Source: Macquaria australasica (taxonomy: Eukaryota > Chordata > Actinopteri > Centrarchiformes > Percichthyidae). From it: a stretch of 64,000 nucleotides of DNA. The position numbers were made by a program, and so were the translations under genes. Below, piece after piece: positions 43,601-52,726 of the stretch. A model generated the notes under the pieces. The model had not been told where the DNA came from, ran no database searches, and was given only the letters and a program-made list of their open reading frames with translations. Each line of letters opens with the position of its first letter. The first letter of the stretch is position 1. The stretch covers positions 98,251 to 162,250 of the forward strand of contig SEMN01000891.1 in the NCBI GenBank assembly GCA_005408345.1. The letters are read 5' to 3'.

Positions 43601-45092
43601 TAGGTTGTTTTTATGTTTAAATATTTCTACTTGATTGTATTAGAAATGTTATTCATGATTCTATAATCACATTTCTGTGTAATTCAGATTTTGTGTCTGT
43701 AACTCATTGTTATTGCTCGGCCAAGACCCTTCTGAAAAAGAAATGTTTAATTTCAAAGAGGCTTTCCTGGTTAAACAAAGGTGAAATGAAAACGTTGCAG
43801 GGTCCAATTATCCATGTAAACTGTTTTTTGTTGCCTACACAGAAAAATGTCCATGTCAGGTCTTTTCTCATATTACACAACCGTTCTGGATAGAAAGGGG
43901 GCTGCTAGACATAACGCCTGGCTCATGAGGTCACCCACAGCAGTCTATATCCAGCATACCAGGTTGCAATAATGCACGTAGTATACTGGGCTAAATCCAG
44001 GTGCCAACACTAGTCTTAGTGCTGCAAACTGGAACTGACTCTAAGCCCAAATCTGTACCCCCCAAAAAAACCTAAACCTGGCAGCCTCGTTTTGGAAAGA
44101 ACCCATATTTGATCCTTTAGGCCCAGAACAGAGCTGACTGGATACCTGTGCAGGCACCGCAGGCTGTTCGTCTCTTGTGAATGAAAAATTTTGATTTTTC
44201 TGTCCTTTACCTGGGAATGTTACTGCTTTTGTTCCCACTAAATCATGCAGGAAGATTTCCTGAAATAGAGCTGTTCATAAGTACGATAATTACCTGAACG
44301 CCTTGGTGGAAAATCAAGCTTCAAACATAAAAAGTTGCAGGAAGATTTATGGGTTGAGGTGCATGTGAACCTCTTTTAGGGTTAGCAGCTATTAAGAGGA
44401 GAGCAATCTATCACATATGCTGCGAGCGTTTTATTATCTATATCCAGTTTAAAGCAGCAGACTGTGCACACACCCCTGCACAAGGCCTTTAAATGAATTA
44501 ATTTACAAAATATGTTATCAAACAATTAAATTACTAAATACATGCAGTTTTTTTGTTTAAATGTACGCACACACACACACACACACACACACTCAGTTGC
44601 ACTATTGATTCTTATACTCTCAGACTATTTTACAGTCATTTATTCAGTGTGAAACTCATATTTACATTTCAGACATTTATTTAACTCATTCACTGATAAA
44701 ATAGCTTAAACCAGATATTCCTGTAATCCAAGACCAGAACTAAGAATTAAAATGTGGAAGATAAAGAAACAGTTGGTTTTGTTCTGTAATGTCATGCAGG
44801 TTATACAGTGTTGAGTGTTTTAGATGGAGACATTACCTGGTTGAAATGTTCTTCTTCTTTTTCTTCTTTTCTTAATGTGTATCCTGCAAGAGAGAAGAGA
44901 AAAAATATCAATACAAGTTTGTTCCAGATCCTGTAGACAAACTGGTTCAGATCCACTCTGTAGAAGAGCTGGCATGCTCTAAAACAGAAAATTAAAAAAT
45001 TAAAAAATGATTCACATTTATATATTTTAACGCTTACCGCCAACATGACGTGTGGCAAATATACAGACGGCAAAAAGCACGCAGGGCAACAT
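34593..45092 (-). CDS. plb1: Phospholipase B1-like GDSL lipase, single catalytic domain, 16 coding exons
   Basis: This gene predicts a secreted or membrane-anchored phospholipase B/lipase of the SGNH (GDSL) family. Coding exons on the minus strand, first to last: 45038-45092, 44837-44883, 43090-43180, 42114-42172, 41671-41738, 41429-41472, 39844-39964, 39434-39485, 39268-39348, 38645-38710, 37090-37181, 36407-36488, 35454-35555, 35236-35331, 34810-34875, 34593-34712. Phases agree and give 413 residues. Residues 1-17 (MLPCVLFAVCIFATRH) form a signal peptide. CPDMSPSPTVPTS precedes the GDSL block. Catalytic blocks are intact: Ser82 in GDSL, Gly in SIGGYGT (about 107-113), Asn197 in GMND, and Asp332/His335 in TADCFHFT. 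The C-terminus ends in a hydrophobic stretch (397-413) with no cytosolic tail. Mammalian PLB1 has four such repeats, so this is a one-repeat form. The start is chosen for the signal peptide. The exon 11 donor (AAAA|GTCATC) is inferred from frame and conserved QLQKSFC. Confidence 0.88.
37655..38120. mobile_element. hAT-like MITE candidate
   Basis: Left end GGGCTGTGATTACCAACC and right end GCTGGGAAACCACTGCTCTG resemble the inverted CAGTGGTT...AACC ends of non-autonomous hAT elements. The words GGGGGTACGTGGAAAG and AAGGGGTACGTGAGTTC appear in both halves. There is no open frame. Located in plb1-like intron 10. Confidence 0.5.
38120..38300. repeat. Dispersed repeat rich in GCTAACATG/GTTAGCATT words
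   Basis: GCTTGCTAACATGTTAATACG, ACATACTAACAGCAGCATT and GATGTTAGCATTGAGCTCAT, with AAAGTACAGCTAAC, make up a repeat type common in fish introns. It abuts the hAT-like candidate. Confidence 0.45.
40600..40758 (+). mobile_element. LINE 3' end with (AATAAG)n tail
   Basis: GTGTGGACCCCAGGAAGACT, GCTAATGGGGATCCAAATAA and the tail AATAAGAATAAGAATAG match the typical 3' end of a fish LINE. It is 5'-truncated and has no coding part. Located in plb1-like intron 6. Confidence 0.6.
40792..41385 (+). pseudogene. Degenerate LINE ORF2 C-terminus with 3' end
   Basis: Positions 40792-41043 read without a stop as SYKQALKTLGKKPFSFH, KKYNLLSWENLIKYNN, KIMHGLASHQWNSVPQS. This is the C-terminal domain found downstream of reverse transcriptase in several LINE clades. 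Between LASH and QWNSVP roughly 100 residues are missing against the usual form. KKWLIENQQCQH plus stop follows in another frame, near 41057. The end has CAAATAAAAAATAA. Directly preceded by another LINE 3' end, it lies antisense to the host gene. Confidence 0.6.
42544..43068 (+). mobile_element. AAGTACTT-rich MITE-like element, near full length
   Basis: It begins CAGCAGTTGAAGAAGTAGTC and ends TTAGTTACTTTCCTCCACTGC. The internal words TAAAAGTCCTGCACTAAAGT, TATGCAGAATGGCCCATTC and AAGTACAAGTACCTCAG are shared with the copies at 31216 and 33242. It ends about 20 bp from plb1-like exon 3 (43090-43180). Confidence 0.6.
44567..44593 (+). repeat. (AC)n microsatellite
   Basis: About 13 AC units in plb1-like intron 2. 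Confidence 0.9.
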
Positions 45093-46822
45093 GTTGTCGT
45101 CTTTCTTCCAAAAACGTAAAACAAATAAAGAAGAAAAAATAAAGAGTCATCCCGCTGCTTCGAAGCTTTATTGGTGTAATATAACCTTTGTAATGAACAC
45201 TGATTAAACTTATCTTTAACCTTTGTGCACCCTCATTAGTGCAACCACAGCCCTCCAGGCAGAGTATGATGTAATGCAGGTAAACGATTTGTAATTGCAA
45301 GAATGTCAAGTCCAAATTAAAATGTCGTGTTGTCTGGATGGTCTAAAACAAAAACCCAGCAGACCATTTGAATTTCAACATGACATTAAATACCTGGATG
45401 AATAAGATGTAAGACGTAAGAGCAGAGGTGCAACCAGATTATCTTTGCTTAAGTTAGTTTCAAATCTAAATAGAGAAAAAACACCAAGTCAAGTGTAAAA
45501 CATGTCAGTGTTTTATTTTAAAAGAGCCATGGTAAAAGCCAAACATTCTTATTAATATAATCAGTTTGTTGTTTTTAATTAGAAATGACATAAAATACCA
45601 CTTCTCGTCTTTGAAAAATACAGTATGTGCCTTCTTATTTGCTTGTATATTTTTAGTCCTTTGTAATGTGCTCTATGTCTCTATAATGGCTCTTATTATG
45701 TTTCTTTTCAATTATGCCATATTTCACTACGTGTGCTTTGGTGTTGGTGTTGGTTGGTGTTGCTTTTTGTCTTGTTTTTTTTTTTTTTTTTGTTTCTTTT
45801 AATCCTTAACATCACGTGACTGCATAGAACAATTAGCTTTTTGGCAAAATCACATGATGTGTGCTGTTCCTGATCAATCAGAATCAGAATCAGAATCAGA
45901 AAGGTTAAAATCAGTAGGTGTTCACATACAAGGAATCTGCCTGGGTGTTTTGGTGCGTGACATTCAAAATATATGAAGTGAGATGAAAAACAAGTACTGA
46001 AAAAGTCCAACAATCGTAAATATTAAATAGAGATATACATTAAAATATGTTTTATATATATATATATATAAAGTTTAAAGAGCTGCACAGTGTTTAAAAT
46101 GGAGAGGATGGAATGTGCAATATAAGTGCATAAATGTGATTAATTAAGGTGCAAATAAAGTCCAACAAAACTATCTGTATTCCACCAATAACATCTTTTG
46201 ACTTGGTCTGCAGTTTACAGACATGACTAGTATCCATGTTTTTGTGTGTGAAAGTAAATGACTGAGTATAGTATTTTGTGTTAAAGAAGGACGTGGGAGA
46301 TCCTCATCCTCAGATAATCTTCGATCTCTGTCTATAGACTCAAATATTTGACTTTATATTATGGAAAAGTTTTATGTGAATTTACCTTAATCTGTGTGGG
46401 AAAACAAAATCTTTTCTTCCAGTTTCCTTCAGTGTACAACAAAAACTTTATCTTCTGGTGGATTTCATGTATAGTAGGCCTACACATTTTTATATAATAT
46501 ATAAATCATATCCTGTATCTTCTGTTTCCACAGCTTTTAGACGCCTAAATGATTCATTTGAGTTAATGGTCTATTATAATTCATAGAGGATTACATTAAG
46601 TAAAAACGTTCCTTTGATCGGATGAAGTGTCTAAAAGTCTTCTTATTATTTGTCCTTTTTAAAGGATTTGTTGTGTTTTGAACTGCCGTGACGTCATCGC
46701 TGGGGTCACGGGGGGGCTGACGTCAGGTTTGTTCCTGCTGAAGGTAAACAAATGGACTCAGCGGCGGTTCGCGGTAAAAACATGAAAAATGTGAGCGAAC
46801 CGCGCGGATTAAAGCGGGTGAA
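45093..46822. other. Divergent intergenic region plb1-like / drap1-like
   Basis: No coding exon is seen. From 45093 to about 45870 it is plain AT-rich sequence with a T-rich run at 45774-45792. From 45876 to about 46000 there is a dispersed fish repeat (AATCAGAATCAGAATCAG, CATACAAGGAATCTGCCTGG). An AT run lies at 46050-46070. CpG content rises from about 46680, forming the drap1-like promoter. The two genes start about 1.7 kb apart in opposite directions. Confidence 0.6.
46689..46725. promoter_or_regulatory. Two full palindromic CRE sites (TGACGTCA)
   Basis: TGACGTCA occurs at 46689-46696 and again at 46718-46725, 29 bp apart. They lie about 130 and 100 bp upstream of the drap1-like start codon. 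The perfect 8-bp form is the CREB/ATF consensus, and the second is embedded in the 10-bp palindrome CTGACGTCAG. Position and CpG content suggest the core promoter of the drap1-like gene. Confidence 0.7.
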
Positions 46823-49800
46823 ATGCCGGGACAGAAGAGAAGGTATAGTGTACGGTTCCCTCCCGTGAGTATAAACTTCATTCTGGCGTATTAAAGCTGT
46901 TAAAAGTGTCAGATTTAAAACAAGCTAACGGCGAGCTAAGTTCATGTAGCATGAGTGCCTGCTGCTTTCAGGGGCTGTCGGAAATCTGTGAGATCACCGT
47001 CCTGTCAAAGTGGTAAACATCACGACTGTCAACAGTAATAAACCCGGGTTAAACTCGGGTTAAACTCGGGATATTTACAGCGGACAGAAACTTGTGGTAG
47101 TTATGAAGCTGTACCTACCAACATTTTCAGATCGTAAAGTACTTGACAGACACAAAGGGCAAATTTAACCTGTAAAAACAAAATAAAAAACTTTGTACAA
47201 AAAGAAGGAAAAGAAAGAAAGTAGGAAGTAAAAAAACAAGAAAGGAAATAAAGCATAATAAGCAGTTTCATTATGACTTATCTGTAACTGTGTATTGGTC
47301 TGTGCTTTCTGTTTTATTTCTGTTCTTCTTGGATATATATCTATTTTATGTCACGTAAACACAGATAGGTGAACATAGGTACAATCATAGGTGTCACATG
47401 CTACCAAATGAGTAAATAAATGTGACAAATTTAATAAAACAGCAGCCAACTCATTTTTAGGGTCTGTTTTATTATCATTTAGAAGTTTAAGCTCTGAATA
47501 CTTTACATGCTGCTTCCATGACCTCAGATCTAGGAATCAGAGGTTTACACGCAGCACCTGAATGCAGCAGCTTGTCTTTTCTCTGGATGTCTCTGAAAGT
47601 GGTGAAATCTTTGGGTTTTTTTGCTCCCAGAGTCGCATCAAAAAGATCATGCAGAAGGACACAGAGGTGGGGAGGATTGCGATGGCGGTTCCTGTGATCA
47701 TCTGTATCCTTTTTAAACCTGTAAAGACGTTGCTGCTTTAAATGTAACTTTCATCCAGTCCTCTACCCTCTGTTTTCCTCCAGCTCCTCCTTAAGGGCTC
47801 CTAAGCATGCTGGGAGTTGTAGTCCTTCCAGTATGACCTTCTAACCTGGGTGACCTCTTAACACATGGCATGCAGCACCTTTTGAATACAGACCAAATCA
47901 AAAATAGTTCTGAAAGTTGATACTGAAATCGCGGTCACTTTCTAATGCTAATTTAAAGTGAGTTTTTGTAGAACTTTCGAGAAATTACGTTTATTTTTAA
48001 ACGTGTTTTTAGTGTTTAATGTACTAAAACTCAGGTATGTTACTAGCAAATATCCAGTCCTACATTTAACCATTTTTATTCTTTCCAAAAAACTCAGTGT
48101 ATGCATTGTTCTTCCTCATTATTACTGTGTATTATTATCAGGGTGGAAAAGCCTTTGAAGCTGCATTGAGGACACAAAACTCTCCACTGAAACTCTCCAC
48201 AGATGGATTTTCAGCCTTCCAGGTTTTGCAGCCACCGCCTACTCAGTTTAACACACTGATACTTTTAAATGAGGCTTTAATTAACAAACAGAGTGTTGCA
48301 ACAATACATAATTCAGTAAAATGTACCAAAATAATACCCCTGCAGGTGATACAAGCTGTTTTCTGCTGTAATCCTGGAGGAAACTGTCAAATATATAAGG
48401 ACGACAGTGACTGTATTTTCGATGACCGCGTCGTCTTGAAGCAGACACGTAGAGATGTGTTGAAAGACTGTGTAAAGTCCTGAACTGCAGCGATCAGCTC
48501 GGGCGCTGGAAATGTTCCTGAAGCGTCTGCTGACCGAAACGTGTCTGATAACTCAGTCGAAGCTCAGCACCGTCGTATCTGTCGCTCACATGTGAGTAAG
48601 CCTGTTGTCCCGCCTTCACAAAGATGTGGCAGTCACCTGAATCAATCTGGACTGGACTTTCTGGAGTTTATACAGTATATACACTGACAGTTACTGTGTG
48701 TTTACAGTCTGTCATTCTTCTTCTTCTGTAACTGTGTTGACTGGATATTTATGAGTAAATCTGTAGTGATGAAGAAATCAGGACTAATCCAGCTGTGATG
48801 CATTCACTGCCCGTATGCCAAACTAATAGTATACAGTTTGTATAAGTATGTGTGACTTCGGTTGGCTGCTGCAAATTCAACTCACAAAAACAGAAGCAAA
48901 TTACTTTCTAAAGATTTAATGCTTATTTTGGTATTTTCTAACATCTTCTTGGAGCTGGCTCCATCATCATCCACATTCAAATGTTTACAACACACTCAAA
49001 AATGAAAGTAATTAAGTCTGCATACCATCAATTTTGAGCATCCTTAGTTTTGTTCGTTTTTGTGTTTGTGTGAACGCACTAAATACCCAAAACCTATTCA
49101 GTATGTAGTAGTATGTGATAACTTAAAGTCATGTTTATATTTAAAAAAATGTATATGAAGAGTGGACAATATTAATTAATTTATTGTGTTATGTTGCTGT
49201 ACAGGAAGCAGTGCATAGAGTCGGAGAAGCTCTTCCACTTCCTCAAACACCTGGTGGAGCGAGCCACATCTACGGCAGGCCACAAGGACAACAGAGGCAT
49301 GAGCATGTGGCCGCTGTACAGGTAGAGACTGACAGATTTCTCCTCAGTTATAGTGTTTGAAAAGTTCAAACATCACACACTGTTTACGTTGTGAAAAGTG
49401 TGACCTGATGACAAACAGATGATCTATATTTAGGCTTTCATCTAATTTATCATCTTTTCAGAGAAGCTTAGTTTATTAGCACTTTTAGAAGCATTAAAGG
49501 AGAGTTACAACAAAATAATTGTGCAAGTGAGGTAAAATATTTGTGTTTTAAAAACTGCATATTGAAACTATTTGCAACTTGTTCTAAATTACACAAGTTT
49601 TCTTGAATCTGAAACTGAAAAGGATCTTTGTCTTGTATCTGTATCTGTGGGCTGCAATGTTTTTCTTCATTATCGATTATTCTGTTGATTATTTTCTCAA
49701 TCAGTCGAATAATCGTTTGCTTTGTGAAATGAATCTTCAAATTGCTTGTTTTGTTCGACCAACAGTCCAAGACCAAAAAAAGAATCAATTCACTTTATCA

Positions 49801-51167
49801 TATATGCACATTTATGCTTGAAAAAATGACTGAAACGATGAATCCGTTTTTAATTAATTGATTAATTGTTTCAGCTCTAACCTTTTATTTTACATCATGT
49901 TTTTTTCCAGGACCAGACGGCATGAAATTTCTGTTAAAAAACCGGCTGAAGTGGTAGAAATGGCGCCACGATCGAGCCTCGACTCGCTGGACAACGACTC
50001 CAGCTCCGGGGTACGTATTCTACGACTGAAAACACTTTTACTCTCATTCATGCTCTGACATGCAAACTAATCGATGTAAGAACAGATTATGAGGATCTCT
50101 CTTCACTTGTCTCTCTTTTTAGTACCCGTCATTAGAGCAGGTTACATATTTAAAGGTTAGATGCTCTTGCTCAGTGGCACTCAAGCAGCATGTGGTACAG
50201 ATTGAACTCTCAACTAAAGCCGCGTTTCAGTACAGTACCCTTGAAACCCGTACCTACATGTACCTAAACCCTAGATCTGTTTGGCGTTCCCACCTCAGTC
50301 AGTACTCTTAAATGTAAATGGTTGTTACTGGATCATAATAGCCGCGTCAACCACATAAGTCGCATGTTCTTTCTTCTCGGTATGTGGCTGTTTACTACAA
50401 GTCCCCAGATCCGTCACGTGATGCACACTGGCGGGGTTAAAGGAAACGCTAGTGTGCTTGCTCTATGGGCTGCACAATGTGGAAGATCCGGGTATTTTTA
50501 TACCCAGAAGTCGGACTTTTTTGGCTTCATGCGCCACTGAGCACCTTTCATAGGAATGAACGAGGCCCCGCCTCTGACACCGTATCCAGTTCTTTTTATA
50601 CATCCATGGTTTACTACAACAATCAATGGGATATTTAAAAATGGCGGGTTTGTGAATCGAGTCCTTTGTCGCACAAGAAGTGACGATTCTGTTGACGAAT
50701 CAACAGACTGCAGTGTTTCTAGCTCCACCTTTAAATCCCGGGTCAGAGTGCAGAATAGAGTGGTTCGATTGGTACCATCCACAACTTTTGCCAATTGAAA
50801 CACAAAAATAACCGTTCTAATGTGTAATGAACTGAACTGCTTGGTGGAAACACCGTAACAAGACTAAAGTTACAATAGTGGCCCCATGAGGCTGTAATGT
50901 TCATTACACTCCAGAAAACTACTGGTGTAAAAATGTGAAGTTTGTCCTGTGGCACCAGAGGAAAGGCCATGTTGTTGTGTGAAGTAAGAGATTATAATTT
51001 GTCCAAGCTGAGGAAAGAGTTGTCGACCAACATCTATTATAAAATGTGTAAAGAGGACCATTCAGTTTTGATAACCTCCGTTATTACGAGTTCATCAACG
51101 TCACAGGAGTTTGAAGTGACTCGCTCGCTCTTTCTTCCAGGAGTCGGAGCTCTACATCTGCTTATGA
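46823..51167 (+). CDS. drap1: DRAP1 (NC2-alpha)-like histone-fold corepressor, short form, 6 coding exons
   Basis: NC2-alpha pairs with DR1 (NC2-beta) through a histone fold and clamps TBP on DNA, blocking TFIIA/TFIIB; it acts in the nucleus. Coding exons: 46823-46864, 47631-47703, 48498-48591, 49205-49321, 49911-50010, 51141-51167. Phases agree (0, 1, 2, 2, 0) and give 150 residues. The N-terminus MPGQKRRYSVRFPPSRIKKIMQ matches DRAP1. The histone fold spans about residues 10-80: RIKKIMQKDTEVGRIAMAVP, SRALEMFLKRLL, QSKLSTVVSVAHMKQCIE. After ERATSTAGHKDN the sequence departs from DRAP1: there is no Pro-rich or long acidic tail, and the protein ends SSSGESELYICL. Human DRAP1 is about 205 residues. 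It could be a divergent paralogue or a shorter isoform. The start is chosen by homology; an upstream ATG at 46752 is in another frame. AATAAA candidates are at 51552 and 51852. Confidence 0.8.
47805..47823 (-). promoter_or_regulatory. ZNF143/Staf-type site
   Basis: Read on the minus strand, ACTACAACTCCCAGCATGC matches the long ZNF143/THAP11 (SBS) consensus at every base I can compare. It lies about 100 bp inside drap1-like intron 2 rather than in a promoter. Such motifs normally mark promoters, so a secondary start or an architectural site is possible. Confidence 0.6.
49648..49882. repeat. MITE-like repeat (GCTGCAACTAA family)
   Basis: The ends are TGGGCTGCAATGTTTTTC and GATTAATTGTTTCAGCTCTAA. 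The interior includes TTGTTTTGTTCGACCAACAG. It ends about 30 bp before drap1-like exon 5. Confidence 0.55.
50214..50852. mobile_element. MITE candidate with GTTTCCACCAAG-type ends
   Basis: The left end AAAGCCGCGTTTCAGTACAG and the right end GAACTGAACTGCTTGGTGGAAACACC look like degenerate inverted copies. The interior has CGAATCAACAGACTGCAG and CGGGTCAGAGTGCAGAATAG. It resembles non-autonomous hAT-type repeats of fish. It has no convincing gene and lies in drap1-like intron 5. Confidence 0.4.
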
Positions 51168-52726
51168 CTGTCAGAGTTCAACCAGAGGAAACAGTCTGTG
51201 AACTTACAGCAGCACATCTCATCACGTCACTTTTCTTTAAAAGTTTCTTTATTTAATGGTTTACTATGAAAAAAACAAAGACTTATGTTATTTTAGACCT
51301 TTGCCTGCTAATATTTAGTTTTTGGGATTTTTTTTTTTTTTTTTTTTAAACATTACATTTTGTAGTGAAGCCCTTTCCCTTTTTGTTAATAGAAGAAATT
51401 TACTGGAGAACTTGAATTCTCTCTAAGTTTATAGTAAAGAAAATACTTGTAATGAACTTAAATTATGCAATATATAAAAATGTCTTACTAATTCTAAAGC
51501 TGTGTTGTTTAGGCAGTTTGCTTTAAATGTTTGTTTTGCAGTTGAATTGAAAATAAATGTTGTGCTCTGGTCAAATTACTATTTAGATGCAAGATAATTC
51601 GTCTCTGTGGTTGAAATAGTGTAGACGGTGCGTGCAGCAACCTTTAAGTGCTTATTGTGCTGAATGGTGGCCTTTGTGGTTTCTGTTTTGAGCGTTTGCT
51701 TTTTTAAAGCACTTGTAAATTAACGTTTTAAAGACGGCAAACCTTTGCATATGAAATGTAATCAAGTTGTAAATTAAATTCATTAAGTTCATTTCAGCTT
51801 CTGTGATTGACAAATTCAATGTGAAGGAGTTAAAAAGACGTGCTCACAAAAAATAAAAACAAATCAAGAGCATTCAGGGATTGGTTTATTCCAACCAGCT
51901 AATCTTTTTACATCATGAAGAGGTGAAATGATGGAATAAATAGATGCATTTTGTTCTGGAAACTTTTACTAAAAATGTACATTTTGAAGCCAAATATAGC
52001 AAAACGTCTCTCAGGCTGCTCTAGCTACCTGCGTATGGAATGGAAACCGTTTTCATGTTCCGACATTTGCGCTAACATTTCCCGCTGAAGGTCCGAACTG
52101 ATCCGACTACACAGGCGGACGCTGGACTCGTAATGTGCACGAGATGTCTCAATGAAACAACAGAAAAGTACAGTACTGCTTAGCTATAAAAGGGACAGAC
52201 TTCACATGTAAAGTTCAAATCCAGTCCAGTAGTCATTCCTCCGTCTGGCAGCTTGAAATTAAACATGCATCTTGGCTGAAAGCATCTTCACTACACAGTT
52301 ACACTTGAAAAGAGTAAAATAAGTTAAAAAAAAAATCTGTTCTTTTTTACCTTCAAAGCAACAATGTTTTCAAATAAAAGAAAACCAACATTATTTATAG
52401 AAGTGGAGGCCAATTAGCGTTAGTGGTTCAATAGATTCTTCTTTGCTTTATTCAATCCATTTTCCATCCAGAGTCCCAAAGGCACAGTCCATTTACGCTC
52501 CTTTCAACAACTGACCCAAATACTGACAGGGAGAAATCAAGATTTAAATATGTTGAGAAATTAAAACATTTACACACACACAGACAGGTGTCAGGTTGGC
52601 CTCACCTATTTCGTCTCTTTCGCTAACTCGTGCTATGGAGTTTACAATGGGACGTCTTGTGCCAGAGAGCTCGAAGGACAAGAAGTTTAAAAGTTGAGAA
52701 CAGAAATGAAAACAGCACACCATCCT
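51168..52726. other. Convergent 3' region of drap1-like and ahsa1
   Basis: This holds the 3' UTRs of two tail-to-tail genes. Plus-strand AATAAA lies at 51552-51557 and 51852-51857. Minus-strand AATAAA (TTTATT) lies at 51885-51890 and 52447-52452. There is a T-rich run at 51331-51348. The 52 kb part is AT-rich and holds no recognisable coding sequence. Confidence 0.6.
51852..51890. terminator. Opposed poly(A) signals 27 bp apart
   Basis: Plus-strand AATAAA at 51852-51857 faces minus-strand AATAAA at 51885-51890. If both are used, the drap1-like and ahsa1 transcripts overlap at their 3' ends. The upstream alternatives at 51552 and 52447 would avoid the overlap. Confidence 0.4.

Noticed and set aside
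48097..48483. 128-codon plus-strand frame in drap1-like intron 2
   Set aside because: It ends just before the exon 3 acceptor, has no splice signals of its own and does not resemble a histone fold.
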